From: Bacteroidales bacterium UBA3696
Lineage (GTDB): Bacteria; Bacteroidota; Bacteroidia; Bacteroidales; Paludibacteraceae
Direction of reading: 5' to 3'
DNA length: 46,222 nt
Assembly (NCBI GenBank): GCA_002372135.1
Contig: DFIN01000012.1
Coordinates: forward strand, 1 to 46,222
The notes under the pieces were generated by a model. It had not been told where the DNA came from and made no database searches. It worked only from the letters and a program-made list of their open reading frames with translations. The position numbers and the translations under genes are program-made. This document shows positions 35,437-43,306 of this stretch, piece by piece (within the stretch, counting starts at the first letter, position 1; each line of letters starts with the position of its first letter).

Positions 35437-35994
35437 ATGAAAACACTGCTTATCCTTCTCACAGCTCTTTCGTCCCTCTTTACGACTTTGGAGCAGAGCA
35501 TTCTTCAATCCGCCTTTACGGTTACTCTCGCTACGGAGAACGAACAGCCGATGACCTATAGCGGACAGTTGACCATGCACGGCGAAAAATTCTTGCTTAC
35601 CATCCTCGGTATGGAAGCGGCATACGATGGTGAAACAATGTATATGTACCAAGCCGAGACCGAAGAACTGACTCTGTCGCATCCCGCGCAAGACGAACTG
35701 TATCAGACCAACCCGTTCCTTTTCGCCAAAGCCCTGGCGCAATCAGCCCAAGTGTCTGAAAAAGCGGCTGCCGATGGCAAAACGGTACTCATTACCCTTA
35801 CACCGGACGATCCGGCAAGAGAAGTGCAACGCCTTAACTTGCGCGTCAGAACAAGGGACAATATGCCCCTCTATCTCGAGATGAAAGAACGCAATCGCGT
35901 TACCACGCTCAAACTGACAACTCCCGAGTTTATCTCTTCCGAACCGGCTTATACCATTTCCAAGCCGGACGCATACACCAACGACCTGAGGTAA
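35437..35994 (+). CDS. LolA-like outer-membrane lipoprotein carrier
   Basis: This 185-residue protein has a signal peptide (about residues 1-20), then an antiparallel beta sheet pattern like LolA: YSGQLTMHGEKFLLTILGMEAAYDGETMYMYQ, then LTLSHP and NPFLFAKAL. LolA shuttles lipoproteins through the periplasm. The similarity is in pattern and length, so a LolA-fold protein of other function cannot be excluded. The frame is open 8 codons upstream, but the ATG at 35437 gives a normal signal peptide. kdsC follows after 2 bases. Confidence 0.72.
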   Translation: MKTLLILLTALSSLFTTLEQSILQSAFTVTLATENEQPMTYSGQLTMHGEKFLLTILGMEAAYDGETMYMYQAETEELTLSHPAQDELYQTNPFLFAKALAQSAQVSEKAAADGKTVLITLTPDDPAREVQRLNLRVRTRDNMPLYLEMKERNRVTTLKLTTPEFISSEPAYTISKPDAYTNDLR

Positions 35995-35996
35995 TT

Positions 35997-36485
35997 ATGA
36001 TACGATTCTTAGTCATGGATGTGGACGGCACCCTTACCGATGGAAAAATCTACATGGGACAAGACGGTGAACTGTTCAAAGCCTTTGATATAAAGGACGG
36101 GTACGGAATAAAATCTATTCTTCCCCAAGCGCATATCATTCCGGTGGTCATTACTGCCCGTAGAAGCCGAATCGTGGAAAATAGATGCCGCGAATTGGAC
36201 ATTACCGACTTATATCAAGGTGTAACCGATAAGTTGGAAACCCTCTTGCAAGTGTTGCGCAACTATTCTCTATCCGACCATACCCAATACACTCTGCAAC
36301 ACGTAGCCTATGTAGGAGACGACATCTTAGATTTGCAGTGTATGCACCCCGTCAAAGAGGCGGGTGGCCTCGTCTGCTGTCCTAACGATGCCGTGGAGCA
36401 AGTAAAGCAAATAGCCGATTATGTTGCTGCTAATAAAGCAGGAAACGGAGCAGTCAGAGAAATAATAGACCAAATGCTCGTATGA
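35997..36485 (+). CDS. kdsC: 3-deoxy-D-manno-octulosonate 8-phosphate phosphatase
   Basis: This 162-residue HAD-family enzyme removes phosphate from KDO-8-phosphate, a step to the KDO sugar of LPS. The nucleophile motif is DVDGTLTDG (Asp8, Asp10), followed by ITARRS and YVGDDILDL, and the family's C-terminal GNGAVREIID. The length is typical for a KdsC tetramer subunit without cap domain. It overlaps the next gene by 4 bases (ATGA), implying coupled translation. Confidence 0.93.
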   Translation: MIRFLVMDVDGTLTDGKIYMGQDGELFKAFDIKDGYGIKSILPQAHIIPVVITARRSRIVENRCRELDITDLYQGVTDKLETLLQVLRNYSLSDHTQYTLQHVAYVGDDILDLQCMHPVKEAGGLVCCPNDAVEQVKQIADYVAANKAGNGAVREIIDQMLV

Positions 36486-37177
36486 AGAATGTAGCTATTC
36501 TGTTGGCAGGTGGAACCGGTTCACGTTTCGGCGAGAAACTGCCGAAACAATTCTTACCGCTCTCCGACGGACGCAGCCTTCTCCAAACATGTATAGATAC
36601 ATTTCTCTCTTGCGACTTGATAGATGATATATGGGTGGTAATGCATCGCGATTGGATTCAGGCAGTCCCCTCTTCGGTTCATGCTATCGAAGGCGGCAAA
36701 GAACGTTGGGAGTCGTCCTACAATGCCATTCAAGCCGTTAGCCGGCATTATCAGGAGGATGTCAATGTGTGGATTCACGATGTGGCTCGACCCTTTGTCG
36801 GTCAAACAATCCTGCAACAAGTAGGCGATGCATTAGCCCGATACGAAGCCGTGAGCGTGGCAGTGCCCGTAACCGACACGATTTATCAAGTGCGTCCCTC
36901 CACCTGCGATGTAACCGTTCAATCCATTCCCTTACGTTCCACCATGATGCGTGCGCAAACGCCTCAGGCTTTCCGCCTATCACTCATCAAAACCGCGTTT
37001 GACTTGGCACTATCCGATCCCGATGGTATCCATGTCACCGACGATGCCGGTATCGTGTTACACTATTTGCCCGATACCCTAATTCATATCGTGGCAGGCG
37101 ACGAAACTAACAGAAAAATAACCTTTCGCAATGACATCCCTCCCCGCCAAATAACCGAACGATTTCCCGCCAAATGA
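36482..37177 (+). CDS. ispD: 2-C-methyl-D-erythritol 4-phosphate cytidylyltransferase
   Basis: This 231-residue protein activates methylerythritol phosphate with CTP in isoprenoid synthesis. It has the nucleotide-binding LLAGGTGSRFGEKLPKQF at residues 7-24, IHDVARPFV, the loop VPVTDTIYQV, and RAQTPQAF. The last 12 residues (PPRQITERFPAK) are encoded by a 23-bp tandem repeat, so the C-terminus has probably been rewritten. It overlaps kdsC by 4 bases. A second IspD-like domain occurs in the fusion at 38659; this stand-alone copy is the better candidate for the isoprenoid pathway. Confidence 0.88.
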   Translation: MKNVAILLAGGTGSRFGEKLPKQFLPLSDGRSLLQTCIDTFLSCDLIDDIWVVMHRDWIQAVPSSVHAIEGGKERWESSYNAIQAVSRHYQEDVNVWIHDVARPFVGQTILQQVGDALARYEAVSVAVPVTDTIYQVRPSTCDVTVQSIPLRSTMMRAQTPQAFRLSLIKTAFDLALSDPDGIHVTDDAGIVLHYLPDTLIHIVAGDETNRKITFRNDIPPRQITERFPAK

Positions 37178-37204
37178 CCGAACGATTTCCCGCCAAATGA
37201 CCGA
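37144..37204 (+). repeat. 23-bp tandem repeat at the ispD 3' end
   Basis: The unit CCGCCAAATRACCGAACGATTTC occurs twice in full (37144-37166, 37167-37189) and once in part (37190-37204). The ispD stop codon lies inside the second copy. Confidence 0.88.
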
Positions 37205-37271
37205 AAAAGTAATAAAAAAAATGTAATTCATTTATTATCGTACATTTGCGGCGATTTTCAAAATGACAGAA

Positions 37272-37586
37272 AAATGAACGATTATAAACCGCGTATATGG
37301 CGAAGCATTGGGAGGAACAATCTATCATTACCGCGACAAAAACAACTTGGAGTGCGATGCAGTTCTGCATCTGGATAACGGCTCTTACGGCTTGATTGAA
37401 ATCAAGTTGGGAGGAGAGGACGATATAGAGAAAGGTGCCAAAGTCTTGAAAGATTTAGCCGGTAAAATTGATACGACCCGAATGAAAGCCCCGTCATTTA
37501 TGATGGTTCTGGTCGGTCTTGGCAGGTATGCCTATCGTCGGGAAGATGGGGTCTATGTGGTGCCAAAAGGGTGCTTGAAACAATGA
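37272..37586 (+). pseudogene. C-terminal remnant of an AAA/DUF4143 ATPase
   Basis: After a stop codon the frame reads INRVYGEALGGTIYHYRD, then ECDAVLHLDNGSYGLIEIKLGG, and ends YRREDGVYVVPKGCLKQ. This is the C-terminal portion, with its nuclease-like E-C-D...IEIK pattern, of a large Bacteroidales ATPase family of about 400 residues. The P-loop and DUF4143 parts are missing and no proper start exists. A TACATTTG at 37241-37248 could be the surviving -7 box of its promoter. Confidence 0.75.
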
Positions 37587-37633
37587 TATGAAATAAAAAT
37601 ACTCATTTGTTTCATACAATTCTAATTAATCAG

Positions 37634-37641
37634 TACCTTTG
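37634..37641 (+). promoter_or_regulatory. -7 promoter box before the second ATPase remnant
   Basis: TACCTTTG stands 94 bases before the ATG at 37735. The nearest upstream TTTG is 24 bases away, beyond the usual spacing, so this is a weak or decayed promoter. Confidence 0.4.
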
Positions 37642-37734
37642 CAGCGTGATTCTATTCCGAAAAATATAGAAATATTCGGAGTATAGTTCCGAAAAACAGC
37701 AGAATATTTAGAATTTGCGCAACATAAGATACTA

Positions 37735-38493
37735 TGATACAAAGAGTTATAGATATAGATGTAGCGAATGACAGTATTTAGACGAGATACCTCTGTTACC
37801 TGAATTGTTAGACCAAGTTCACCGTCTCATAGTTAAGCGGAGAATGCGTTTTATATTGTGCGGCTCCAGTGCCCGTAAACTGAAAAGGCAAGGAGTCAAT
37901 ACCTTAGGAGGAAGGGCATTACCGGTGCATTTATACCCTTTGGTGAGCGCAGAGTTACAGGATTTTGATTTGTTCAAGGCGGTTAATCAAGGCATGCTGC
38001 CCCGGCATTATCTGACGGATGCGAATACCGCGTGGAAACGCATGCAGGCTTATGTTGCCGTGTATCTGAAAGAGGAGATAAAAGCGGAGTCTTTGGTGCG
38101 CAACTTGCAATCATTCAACCGCTTTATGGAAATAGCCGCCCTGACTGACGGAGAAATGGTTAATTATAGCAATATAGCGTCCGATTGTGGCGTTGATTCC
38201 AAGACGGTGAAGGAATACTTCTCAATATTGCAAGATACATTAGTCGGATTTATGGTACCTGCCTACGCGCATGTCAAGAAACGTAAGTTGAGACAGGCTC
38301 CGAAGTTCTATTATATGGATGTGGCAATCCCCAATTATCTGCTTAACAAGAGAAACCTGCAACCCGGTTGAGTGCACGCCTGATTATCGTCTCATTAGAC
38401 GAGAAACCGCGCATATTCAATGGAGTGGAGGTGTTTCCGGCTGGAGAATTTTTGAAACAATTATGGAATCACCAAATACTTGGCAGCCTATAA
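37735..38493 (+). pseudogene. AAA/DUF4143 ATPase broken by deletions and frameshifts
   Basis: Three pieces of one gene can be recognised. A start MIQRVIDIDVANDSI (37735-37782) runs into a stop. Then, in another frame from about 37775, QYLDEIPLLPELL carries the Walker B region and continues through FILCGSSARKLKRQG, GGRALPVHLYPL, AWKRMQAYVAVYLKEEI and QAPKFYYMDVAIPNYLLNKR to a stop at 38371. Last, in a third frame from 38368, LSARLIIVSLDEKPRIFNGV runs to 38493, the C-terminal tail of this family. The P-loop part and roughly 100 or more residues before the tail are missing. The middle part alone would give 188 residues if started at a TTG (37805), but without a P-loop it cannot be an active ATPase. 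Confidence 0.75.
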
Positions 38494-38658
38494 CAGAAAG
38501 TTTGAATGAGGTGGTCTAACGCTAAACCATTAATTAAATCAGGAAACTTACAGAGAAAATAATATGGGAATCTCCAAGCTGACGCTCGTATCAGCTGACG
38601 AAGAAACGCGGGATAGTAACCCGCAAAATGAACGAAGCAAAAACGCTAATAGATATAG

Positions 38659-40032
38659 ATGAATATGAATATCGCGGTTATATTAGCAGGCGGCAGTGGC
38701 TCGCGGTTTGGGCGCGACCTGCCCAAGCAGTTCCTCAAAGTAGCTGGAAAGAAAGTAATCGAGCACACGATAGATGTGTTTGAACATAATGATTTGATAG
38801 ATGAGGTAGCAGTAGTAACCCGTCCTGAATTTATTGCCGATGTCGAGCAATTGGTTGTCAATAATCATTATGGAAAAGTGCGCAAAATATTAGTTGGCGG
38901 AAAAGAACGCTATCATTCCAGCCTCTCTGCCATCAATGCCTATACGGATAGTACGGATAATCTCATATTCCACGATGCCGTCCGTCCGCTCGTGAACGAC
39001 CGTATAATCAATGATTGTATAGCAGCCCTAAAAGAATATGATGCCGTAGATGTTGCTATTCCAGTGGCAGACACCATCATTCAGGTGGATGACACTGACT
39101 GCATCAACGCAATCCCCACCCGTTCTTTGCTCCGAAGCGGTCAGACGCCACAGTGTTTCAAACGAGGTGTTATAAACAAGGCATACGAAATTGCTCTGCA
39201 AGATCCAAATTTCGTGACCACGGACGACTGCGGCGTGGTACGTAAGTATCTGCCTGAGACGCCGGTATATGTAGTGAAAGGCGAAGTCTTTAACATGAAG
39301 ATTACTTATAAGGAAGACTTGTTCTTAGTGGATAAACTCTTTCAGTTGAAAAGTCAGGAGGGCAGCCAAGACGCATTGACGGAAAAGACGAAAGAACAAT
39401 TAAAGAGCAAAGTGCTTGTCGCCTTTGGCGGCAGTTATGGTATCGGAGCCGATGTGGCACGTCTGGCACAAGAGTGCGGTGCAAAAGTTTACAGTTTCAG
39501 CCGTTCGTTAAATCATGTGGATGTCAGCGATTATGAGCAAGTGAGCAAAGCGTTGCAACAAGTATATGACGCAGAGGGAGCGATACATTTTGTGGTGAAC
39601 ACGGCAGGTATATTGGTAAAGGAAGCATTGGCAAGTATGGAATACAAGCGCATACAACAATCGGTCAATGTGAATATGTTGGGCATCATTAATGTAGCGA
39701 AAGCCTCCTATCCCTATTTGCAGAAAACGAAGGGTGCATTATTGGCCTATACCAGCAGTAGTTATACGCGCGGAAGAATGATGTACAGCATCTATTCTGC
39801 AACTAAGGCAGCGGTTGTCAATTTAGTGCAAGCATTGGCGGAAGAGTGGTCTAACGATCATATCCGTGTGAATTGTATCAATCCGGAACGAACCAAAACC
39901 CCGATGCGTGTCTCCAATTTCGGGAACGAACCGGAAGATACATTATTGAAATCGGAGGAAGTAGCAATCGCATCTTTGAATACCTTAATAGCAGATTGTA
40001 CAGGAGAAGTAATAGACGTAAAACGCAAATGA
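38659..40032 (+). CDS. bifunctional cytidylyltransferase / short-chain reductase (Bcs1/Acs1 type, CDP-ribitol synthesis)
   Basis: This 457-residue fusion has an IspD-like cytidylyltransferase (residues 1-230: LAGGSGSRFGRDLPKQF, HDAVRPLV, SGQTPQCF) and a short-chain dehydrogenase (about 248-457: GGSYGIG at 257-263, VNTAGIL, TSSSY, and Tyr379-x-x-x-Lys383). The same architecture occurs in Haemophilus influenzae Bcs1/Acs1, which reduces ribulose 5-phosphate and makes CDP-ribitol for the capsule. The next gene, overlapping by 4 bases, encodes a CDP-glycerol/ribitol phosphotransferase, which supports this role. Base composition is more A+T-rich than the dcw genes, suggesting acquisition. The promoter was not found in the 165 bases upstream, which hold a small GCGGG-N7-CCCGC hairpin. 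Confidence 0.87.
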   Translation: MNMNIAVILAGGSGSRFGRDLPKQFLKVAGKKVIEHTIDVFEHNDLIDEVAVVTRPEFIADVEQLVVNNHYGKVRKILVGGKERYHSSLSAINAYTDSTDNLIFHDAVRPLVNDRIINDCIAALKEYDAVDVAIPVADTIIQVDDTDCINAIPTRSLLRSGQTPQCFKRGVINKAYEIALQDPNFVTTDDCGVVRKYLPETPVYVVKGEVFNMKITYKEDLFLVDKLFQLKSQEGSQDALTEKTKEQLKSKVLVAFGGSYGIGADVARLAQECGAKVYSFSRSLNHVDVSDYEQVSKALQQVYDAEGAIHFVVNTAGILVKEALASMEYKRIQQSVNVNMLGIINVAKASYPYLQKTKGALLAYTSSSYTRGRMMYSIYSATKAAVVNLVQALAEEWSNDHIRVNCINPERTKTPMRVSNFGNEPEDTLLKSEEVAIASLNTLIADCTGEVIDVKRK

Positions 40033-41234
40033 AGACACTGGCATACATAATTTGTTACCTGATTTACCCATTCTCTTTTTTATTCCCGCGTAGCCCCAAG
40101 CGTTTTGCCTTTGGCAGCTACAAAGGAAGTTTCAGTGACAATAGTAAATATCTGTTTATCTATGCAGTAGAACATTATAAGAATCTGGATTGTTGCTGGC
40201 TATCGGTAAACAGAAAAACGGTTCGTTATGTCCGTTCATTAGGTTTGCCGGCATATTGGGTACTATCACCGGTGGGTGTATGGAAAGCATTACGCGCCAA
40301 ATACTGGTTTGTCAATTCCTATTCCTCGGATATTATGTATTGCCTTTCCGGCAATGCCACGATCATTAACTTGTGGCATGGAGTAGGGCTCAAACGCTGT
40401 GAGTTTAACATCAATCAAGGCCCGTTAGCCGACAGATTCGTTAAAATGACTTTTAAGGAGCGTTTCTATCATCCGGAGTCCTTCAAGAGACCAGATTATC
40501 TGGTGTCCTCTACCCCTTTCCAGACGTTGATGTTCGCCTCTGCTTTCCGCATTCCGAAGGAACGATGCTTAGAGTCGGGCTATCCGCGTAATGCGATCCT
40601 ACAAATGCGGAAAGAACAGGTGCGAAACTTTGTTGCCAAGTATGAACCGAAGGAGACTTTACAACTCATCCAAACGATAGAGTCGTTCGAAAAAGTCTAT
40701 ATCTACATGCCCACATGGCGAGATTCCCAGAAAGACGTGTTCGTGCAACAGTTTAATCTGCAGGCTCTCAACGAAATGTTGGTAAAACAAAAGGCACTAA
40801 TGCTATTAAAACCGCATCCCAACACGCGTACGGAGGTCATCAACGGGTATTCGAACATAATCCTTGTAAATGCTACAATGGACGTATATGGAATACTGCC
40901 CTTCACGGATGTACTGATAACCGATTATTCCTCAATTCTGTACGACTATTTGCTCATGCAGGAAAAGGAAATCGTTTTGTTCTTGTATGATTATGAAGAA
41001 TATGTGCGTGATAGAGATTTCTACTATCCATTTGATGAAAATGTGGTAGGTAAGAAAGTATCTTCTTTTGAACAGCTTCTCCAATTATTAGGTTCAGGCA
41101 ATTATGTCTCCCTACCAGAAGACAAACAATCCATTCTCCAGAAATTCTGGGGAGAGACGATGCATAAGAAAGCAAGTGAAGAAATTTTGAAATTCATTAA
41201 TAGCCAAAATGACTTTAAAAAGAAAAATATTTAG
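40029..41234 (+). CDS. CDP-glycerol/CDP-ribitol poly(polyol-phosphate) transferase (TagF/TarL-like)
   Basis: This 401-residue protein matches the CDP-glycerol glycerophosphotransferase family: LWHGVGLKR at about 115-123 (His117 is the likely catalytic base), IYMPTWRDSQ, LLKPHPN, and DVLITDYSSILYDYL near the C-terminus, the second half of the active site. An N-terminal hydrophobic segment may dock to the membrane. Such enzymes add glycerol- or ribitol-phosphate units to a surface glycan. The neighbouring Bcs1-like enzyme points to ribitol phosphate. The frame is open further upstream, but the ATG at 40029 in the ATGA overlap is chosen. Confidence 0.88.
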   Translation: MKTLAYIICYLIYPFSFLFPRSPKRFAFGSYKGSFSDNSKYLFIYAVEHYKNLDCCWLSVNRKTVRYVRSLGLPAYWVLSPVGVWKALRAKYWFVNSYSSDIMYCLSGNATIINLWHGVGLKRCEFNINQGPLADRFVKMTFKERFYHPESFKRPDYLVSSTPFQTLMFASAFRIPKERCLESGYPRNAILQMRKEQVRNFVAKYEPKETLQLIQTIESFEKVYIYMPTWRDSQKDVFVQQFNLQALNEMLVKQKALMLLKPHPNTRTEVINGYSNIILVNATMDVYGILPFTDVLITDYSSILYDYLLMQEKEIVLFLYDYEEYVRDRDFYYPFDENVVGKKVSSFEQLLQLLGSGNYVSLPEDKQSILQKFWGETMHKKASEEILKFINSQNDFKKKNI

Positions 41235-42051
41235 AATAATAGTACGCATATTGGAGCGAATGACATTATCGCAACATCCAAGGAAATCAATTAACTTGAC
41301 TCTTAAACCAATTCAAGAGAAAAAACATGTGGACATTGTTGTTGTAGCTTTCAATAACGCTGACCTTATCCGTTATCAATATGAATTGGTTAAGAAAAAC
41401 ATATTGGATAACTACTCCTATATTATCGCCGATAATTCAACCGAGCCGTCGGTGCGTGCTGAAATAGAGCAATTCTGTCGTGAGCAGAAGATCAGTTATA
41501 TTTCTTTGCCGAAAGATTATCTTAATTACATAGGCACGAGTTATTCTCACGCGGCAGTATTGAATTATCTTTGCAGGTGGGTGCTTTCCAAGCGACAGTC
41601 CACCATAACGGCTTTCATTGATCACGACCTCTTCCCTATAGCGCAGTATAGCATAGCTCATCATCTGGAGACGCAGGAGCTATATGGTGTTTTGCGTGTG
41701 AGAGGAACGGCTTGGTATATATGGCCCGGGATGGCATTCTTCCGAACAAATAGCATATCTCTTGCTTCTTTAGATTTCATGCCCACGCAATCGGATGATG
41801 CAGTTTATATGGATACAGGTGGCTCTATATGGCATTCCTATTATCGATCGATCAATCGTAACGAATTGCAATTCCCCATCGTGGAGCAAGTGTCAATACG
41901 AGAGGGCGATGATTACCACGGCGATATAATCCAGTATATAGACGATCGTACATGGCTTCATACCATCAACGGCTCTTGCTGGAAACAGGTGGCGGAAGGC
42001 AAAGAAAATCTCGTAACACAACTTTTAGACACATATCTTAAACAATGCTAA
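41209..42051 (+). CDS. GT-A-type glycosyltransferase-like protein
   Basis: This 280-residue protein has a nucleotide-sugar-binding start (HVDIVVVAFNNADLIRYQ at about 42-59, IIADNSTEPS) and a DxD-like metal site in FIDHDLFPI (Asp-His-Asp, about 143-145), typical of family 2-like glycosyltransferases, though the rest is divergent. It overlaps the phosphotransferase by 26 bases. It may decorate the polyol-phosphate chain or build its linkage sugar. Donor and acceptor cannot be read from the sequence. Confidence 0.7.
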   Translation: MTLKRKIFRIIVRILERMTLSQHPRKSINLTLKPIQEKKHVDIVVVAFNNADLIRYQYELVKKNILDNYSYIIADNSTEPSVRAEIEQFCREQKISYISLPKDYLNYIGTSYSHAAVLNYLCRWVLSKRQSTITAFIDHDLFPIAQYSIAHHLETQELYGVLRVRGTAWYIWPGMAFFRTNSISLASLDFMPTQSDDAVYMDTGGSIWHSYYRSINRNELQFPIVEQVSIREGDDYHGDIIQYIDDRTWLHTINGSCWKQVAEGKENLVTQLLDTYLKQC

Positions 42052-42063
42052 CATTAGAAAACA

Positions 42064-42071
42064 GTACCTTT
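42064..42071 (+). promoter_or_regulatory. -7 promoter box before the HTH remnant
   Basis: TACCTTTG follows directly after the glycosyltransferase stop and lies 74 bases before the ATG of the HTH remnant. No clear -33 box is seen. Confidence 0.4.
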
Positions 42072-42144
42072 GCAATGATTTTATCGAATAATATAAGTAA
42101 ATCAATTATTCTTTTAATAACGAACATTATTCTATTTGTTATAA

Positions 42145-42297
42145 ATGAATTATTCCTTCAATTCAATATCATCGGCCGAGTTGATGCAACAATTGGCAGA
42201 GCGGTTGCGGGCACGACGTTTGGAGAAGGGTTTGTCAAGACAAACCTTAGCGCAGATGTCAGGTGTACCGGCTCCAACCATCGCCAGGTTTGAGTAG
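42145..42297 (+). pseudogene. truncated XRE-family HTH regulator
   Basis: The frame encodes 50 residues including LMQQLAERLRARRLEKGLSR and QTLAQMSGVPAPTIARFE, a textbook helix-turn-helix of the XRE/HipB type. A TAG then stops it, where relatives continue for 20-40 more residues. The reading after the stop (QYFNMQSIR and on) does not look like the family. It is probably a dead gene between two glycosyltransferase genes and a sign of past insertion. The gap from 42052 to 42388 holds nothing else convincing. Confidence 0.65.
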
Positions 42298-42388
42298 CAG
42301 TATTTCAATATGCAGAGCATCCGCATAAATCCCGTCGAGGTAAACAGATTATAAATGAAATACGGGAAATTATCCAATCTGAGAATAT

Positions 42389-43306
42389 ATGCTAACCGCC
42401 ATCATCTGTACATATAACCGGGCAAAGTATATCGGTCCGCTCTTAGAAAGCATAGCCGCCAACGATCTGGCAAAGAGCGAATATGAAATTCTGTTAGTTG
42501 ACAATAATTGCACAGATAATACCCGTGAGATTTGCAATGCCTTTGTGCAAAAGCATTCCGATATCCATTTTCGCTATACCGTTGAGCCCGAGCAAGGACT
42601 GTCAGCCGCCCGAAACCGTGGTATCAAAGAGGCAAAAGGCGATATACTCGTCTATATTGACGACGATGCCCTTGTGGATACGTGGTATCTGCGAACGATA
42701 GCCGACTACATGTCATCACATCCTGATATCAGCGCTGTGGGAGGACCCATCATTCCGCTGTATGAAACGGCAGAACCCAAGTGGATGACTCGATTTACCA
42801 AAGAACTGCTATGCGGCTATTTATATTACGGTGAACAAGTACGCTCCTTCCCCTTAGACAGATACCCGGGTGGGGGAAATGCTGCCTATCAGGCAAATGT
42901 CTTTAATAAGGTCGGCTTATTCAATACGGCTTTAGGACGCAAAGGAAACAACCTGATGGGCGCAGAAGAAAAAGACATCTTCGATAAGATGAAAACGCAA
43001 GATATGCGCTTCTGCTACCTGCCAAAAATGATTCTGCACCATATCATACCGCAAAAAAAACTAGAACTTGACTACTTTAACCGCCTTACTCTGCAAATAG
43101 GACAAAGCGAAAGACAGCGTACACGCGCCATCTCTCGCTCTAAATACTTCTCAAGAATAGGAAAAGAACTCGTTAAATGGGGAGGTACAATCGTACTCCT
43201 CGTCGGTTATACACTTACAGGGACTCCCCTAAAAGGGTGGAAACTCGTCCTTTTCCGACGAAATGTAACACGAGGACTGTTAGGCTTAGCAACAGCGCAA
43301 CAATAA
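42389..43306 (+). CDS. family 2 glycosyltransferase
   Basis: This 305-residue protein begins LTAIICTYNRAKYIGPLLESI, continues with EILLVDNNCTDNTREI, EQGLSAARNRGIKEAKGD, and the metal-binding ILVYIDDDALVD at about 88-99, all classic GT2 features. A substrate-side motif GGGNAAYQ is present. The C-terminal 50 residues include a hydrophobic segment (WGGTIVLLVGYTLTG) that probably rests on the membrane. It likely adds a sugar to the surface polymer made by the neighbouring genes. Its last 92 bases overlap the 3' end of the opposite-strand yfhO-like gene. Confidence 0.9.
   Translation: MLTAIICTYNRAKYIGPLLESIAANDLAKSEYEILLVDNNCTDNTREICNAFVQKHSDIHFRYTVEPEQGLSAARNRGIKEAKGDILVYIDDDALVDTWYLRTIADYMSSHPDISAVGGPIIPLYETAEPKWMTRFTKELLCGYLYYGEQVRSFPLDRYPGGGNAAYQANVFNKVGLFNTALGRKGNNLMGAEEKDIFDKMKTQDMRFCYLPKMILHHIIPQKKLELDYFNRLTLQIGQSERQRTRAISRSKYFSRIGKELVKWGGTIVLLVGYTLTGTPLKGWKLVLFRRNVTRGLLGLATAQQ

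Noticed and set aside
42045..42293. 82-codon frame between the glycosyltransferase genes
   Set aside because: It is hydrophobic and without family pattern, and the overlapping frame from 42145 encodes a clear HTH.
42295..42357. Amber recoding (pyrrolysine-like) of the TAG in the HTH frame
   Set aside because: The residues after the stop do not resemble the expected continuation of the HTH family, so simple decay is more likely.
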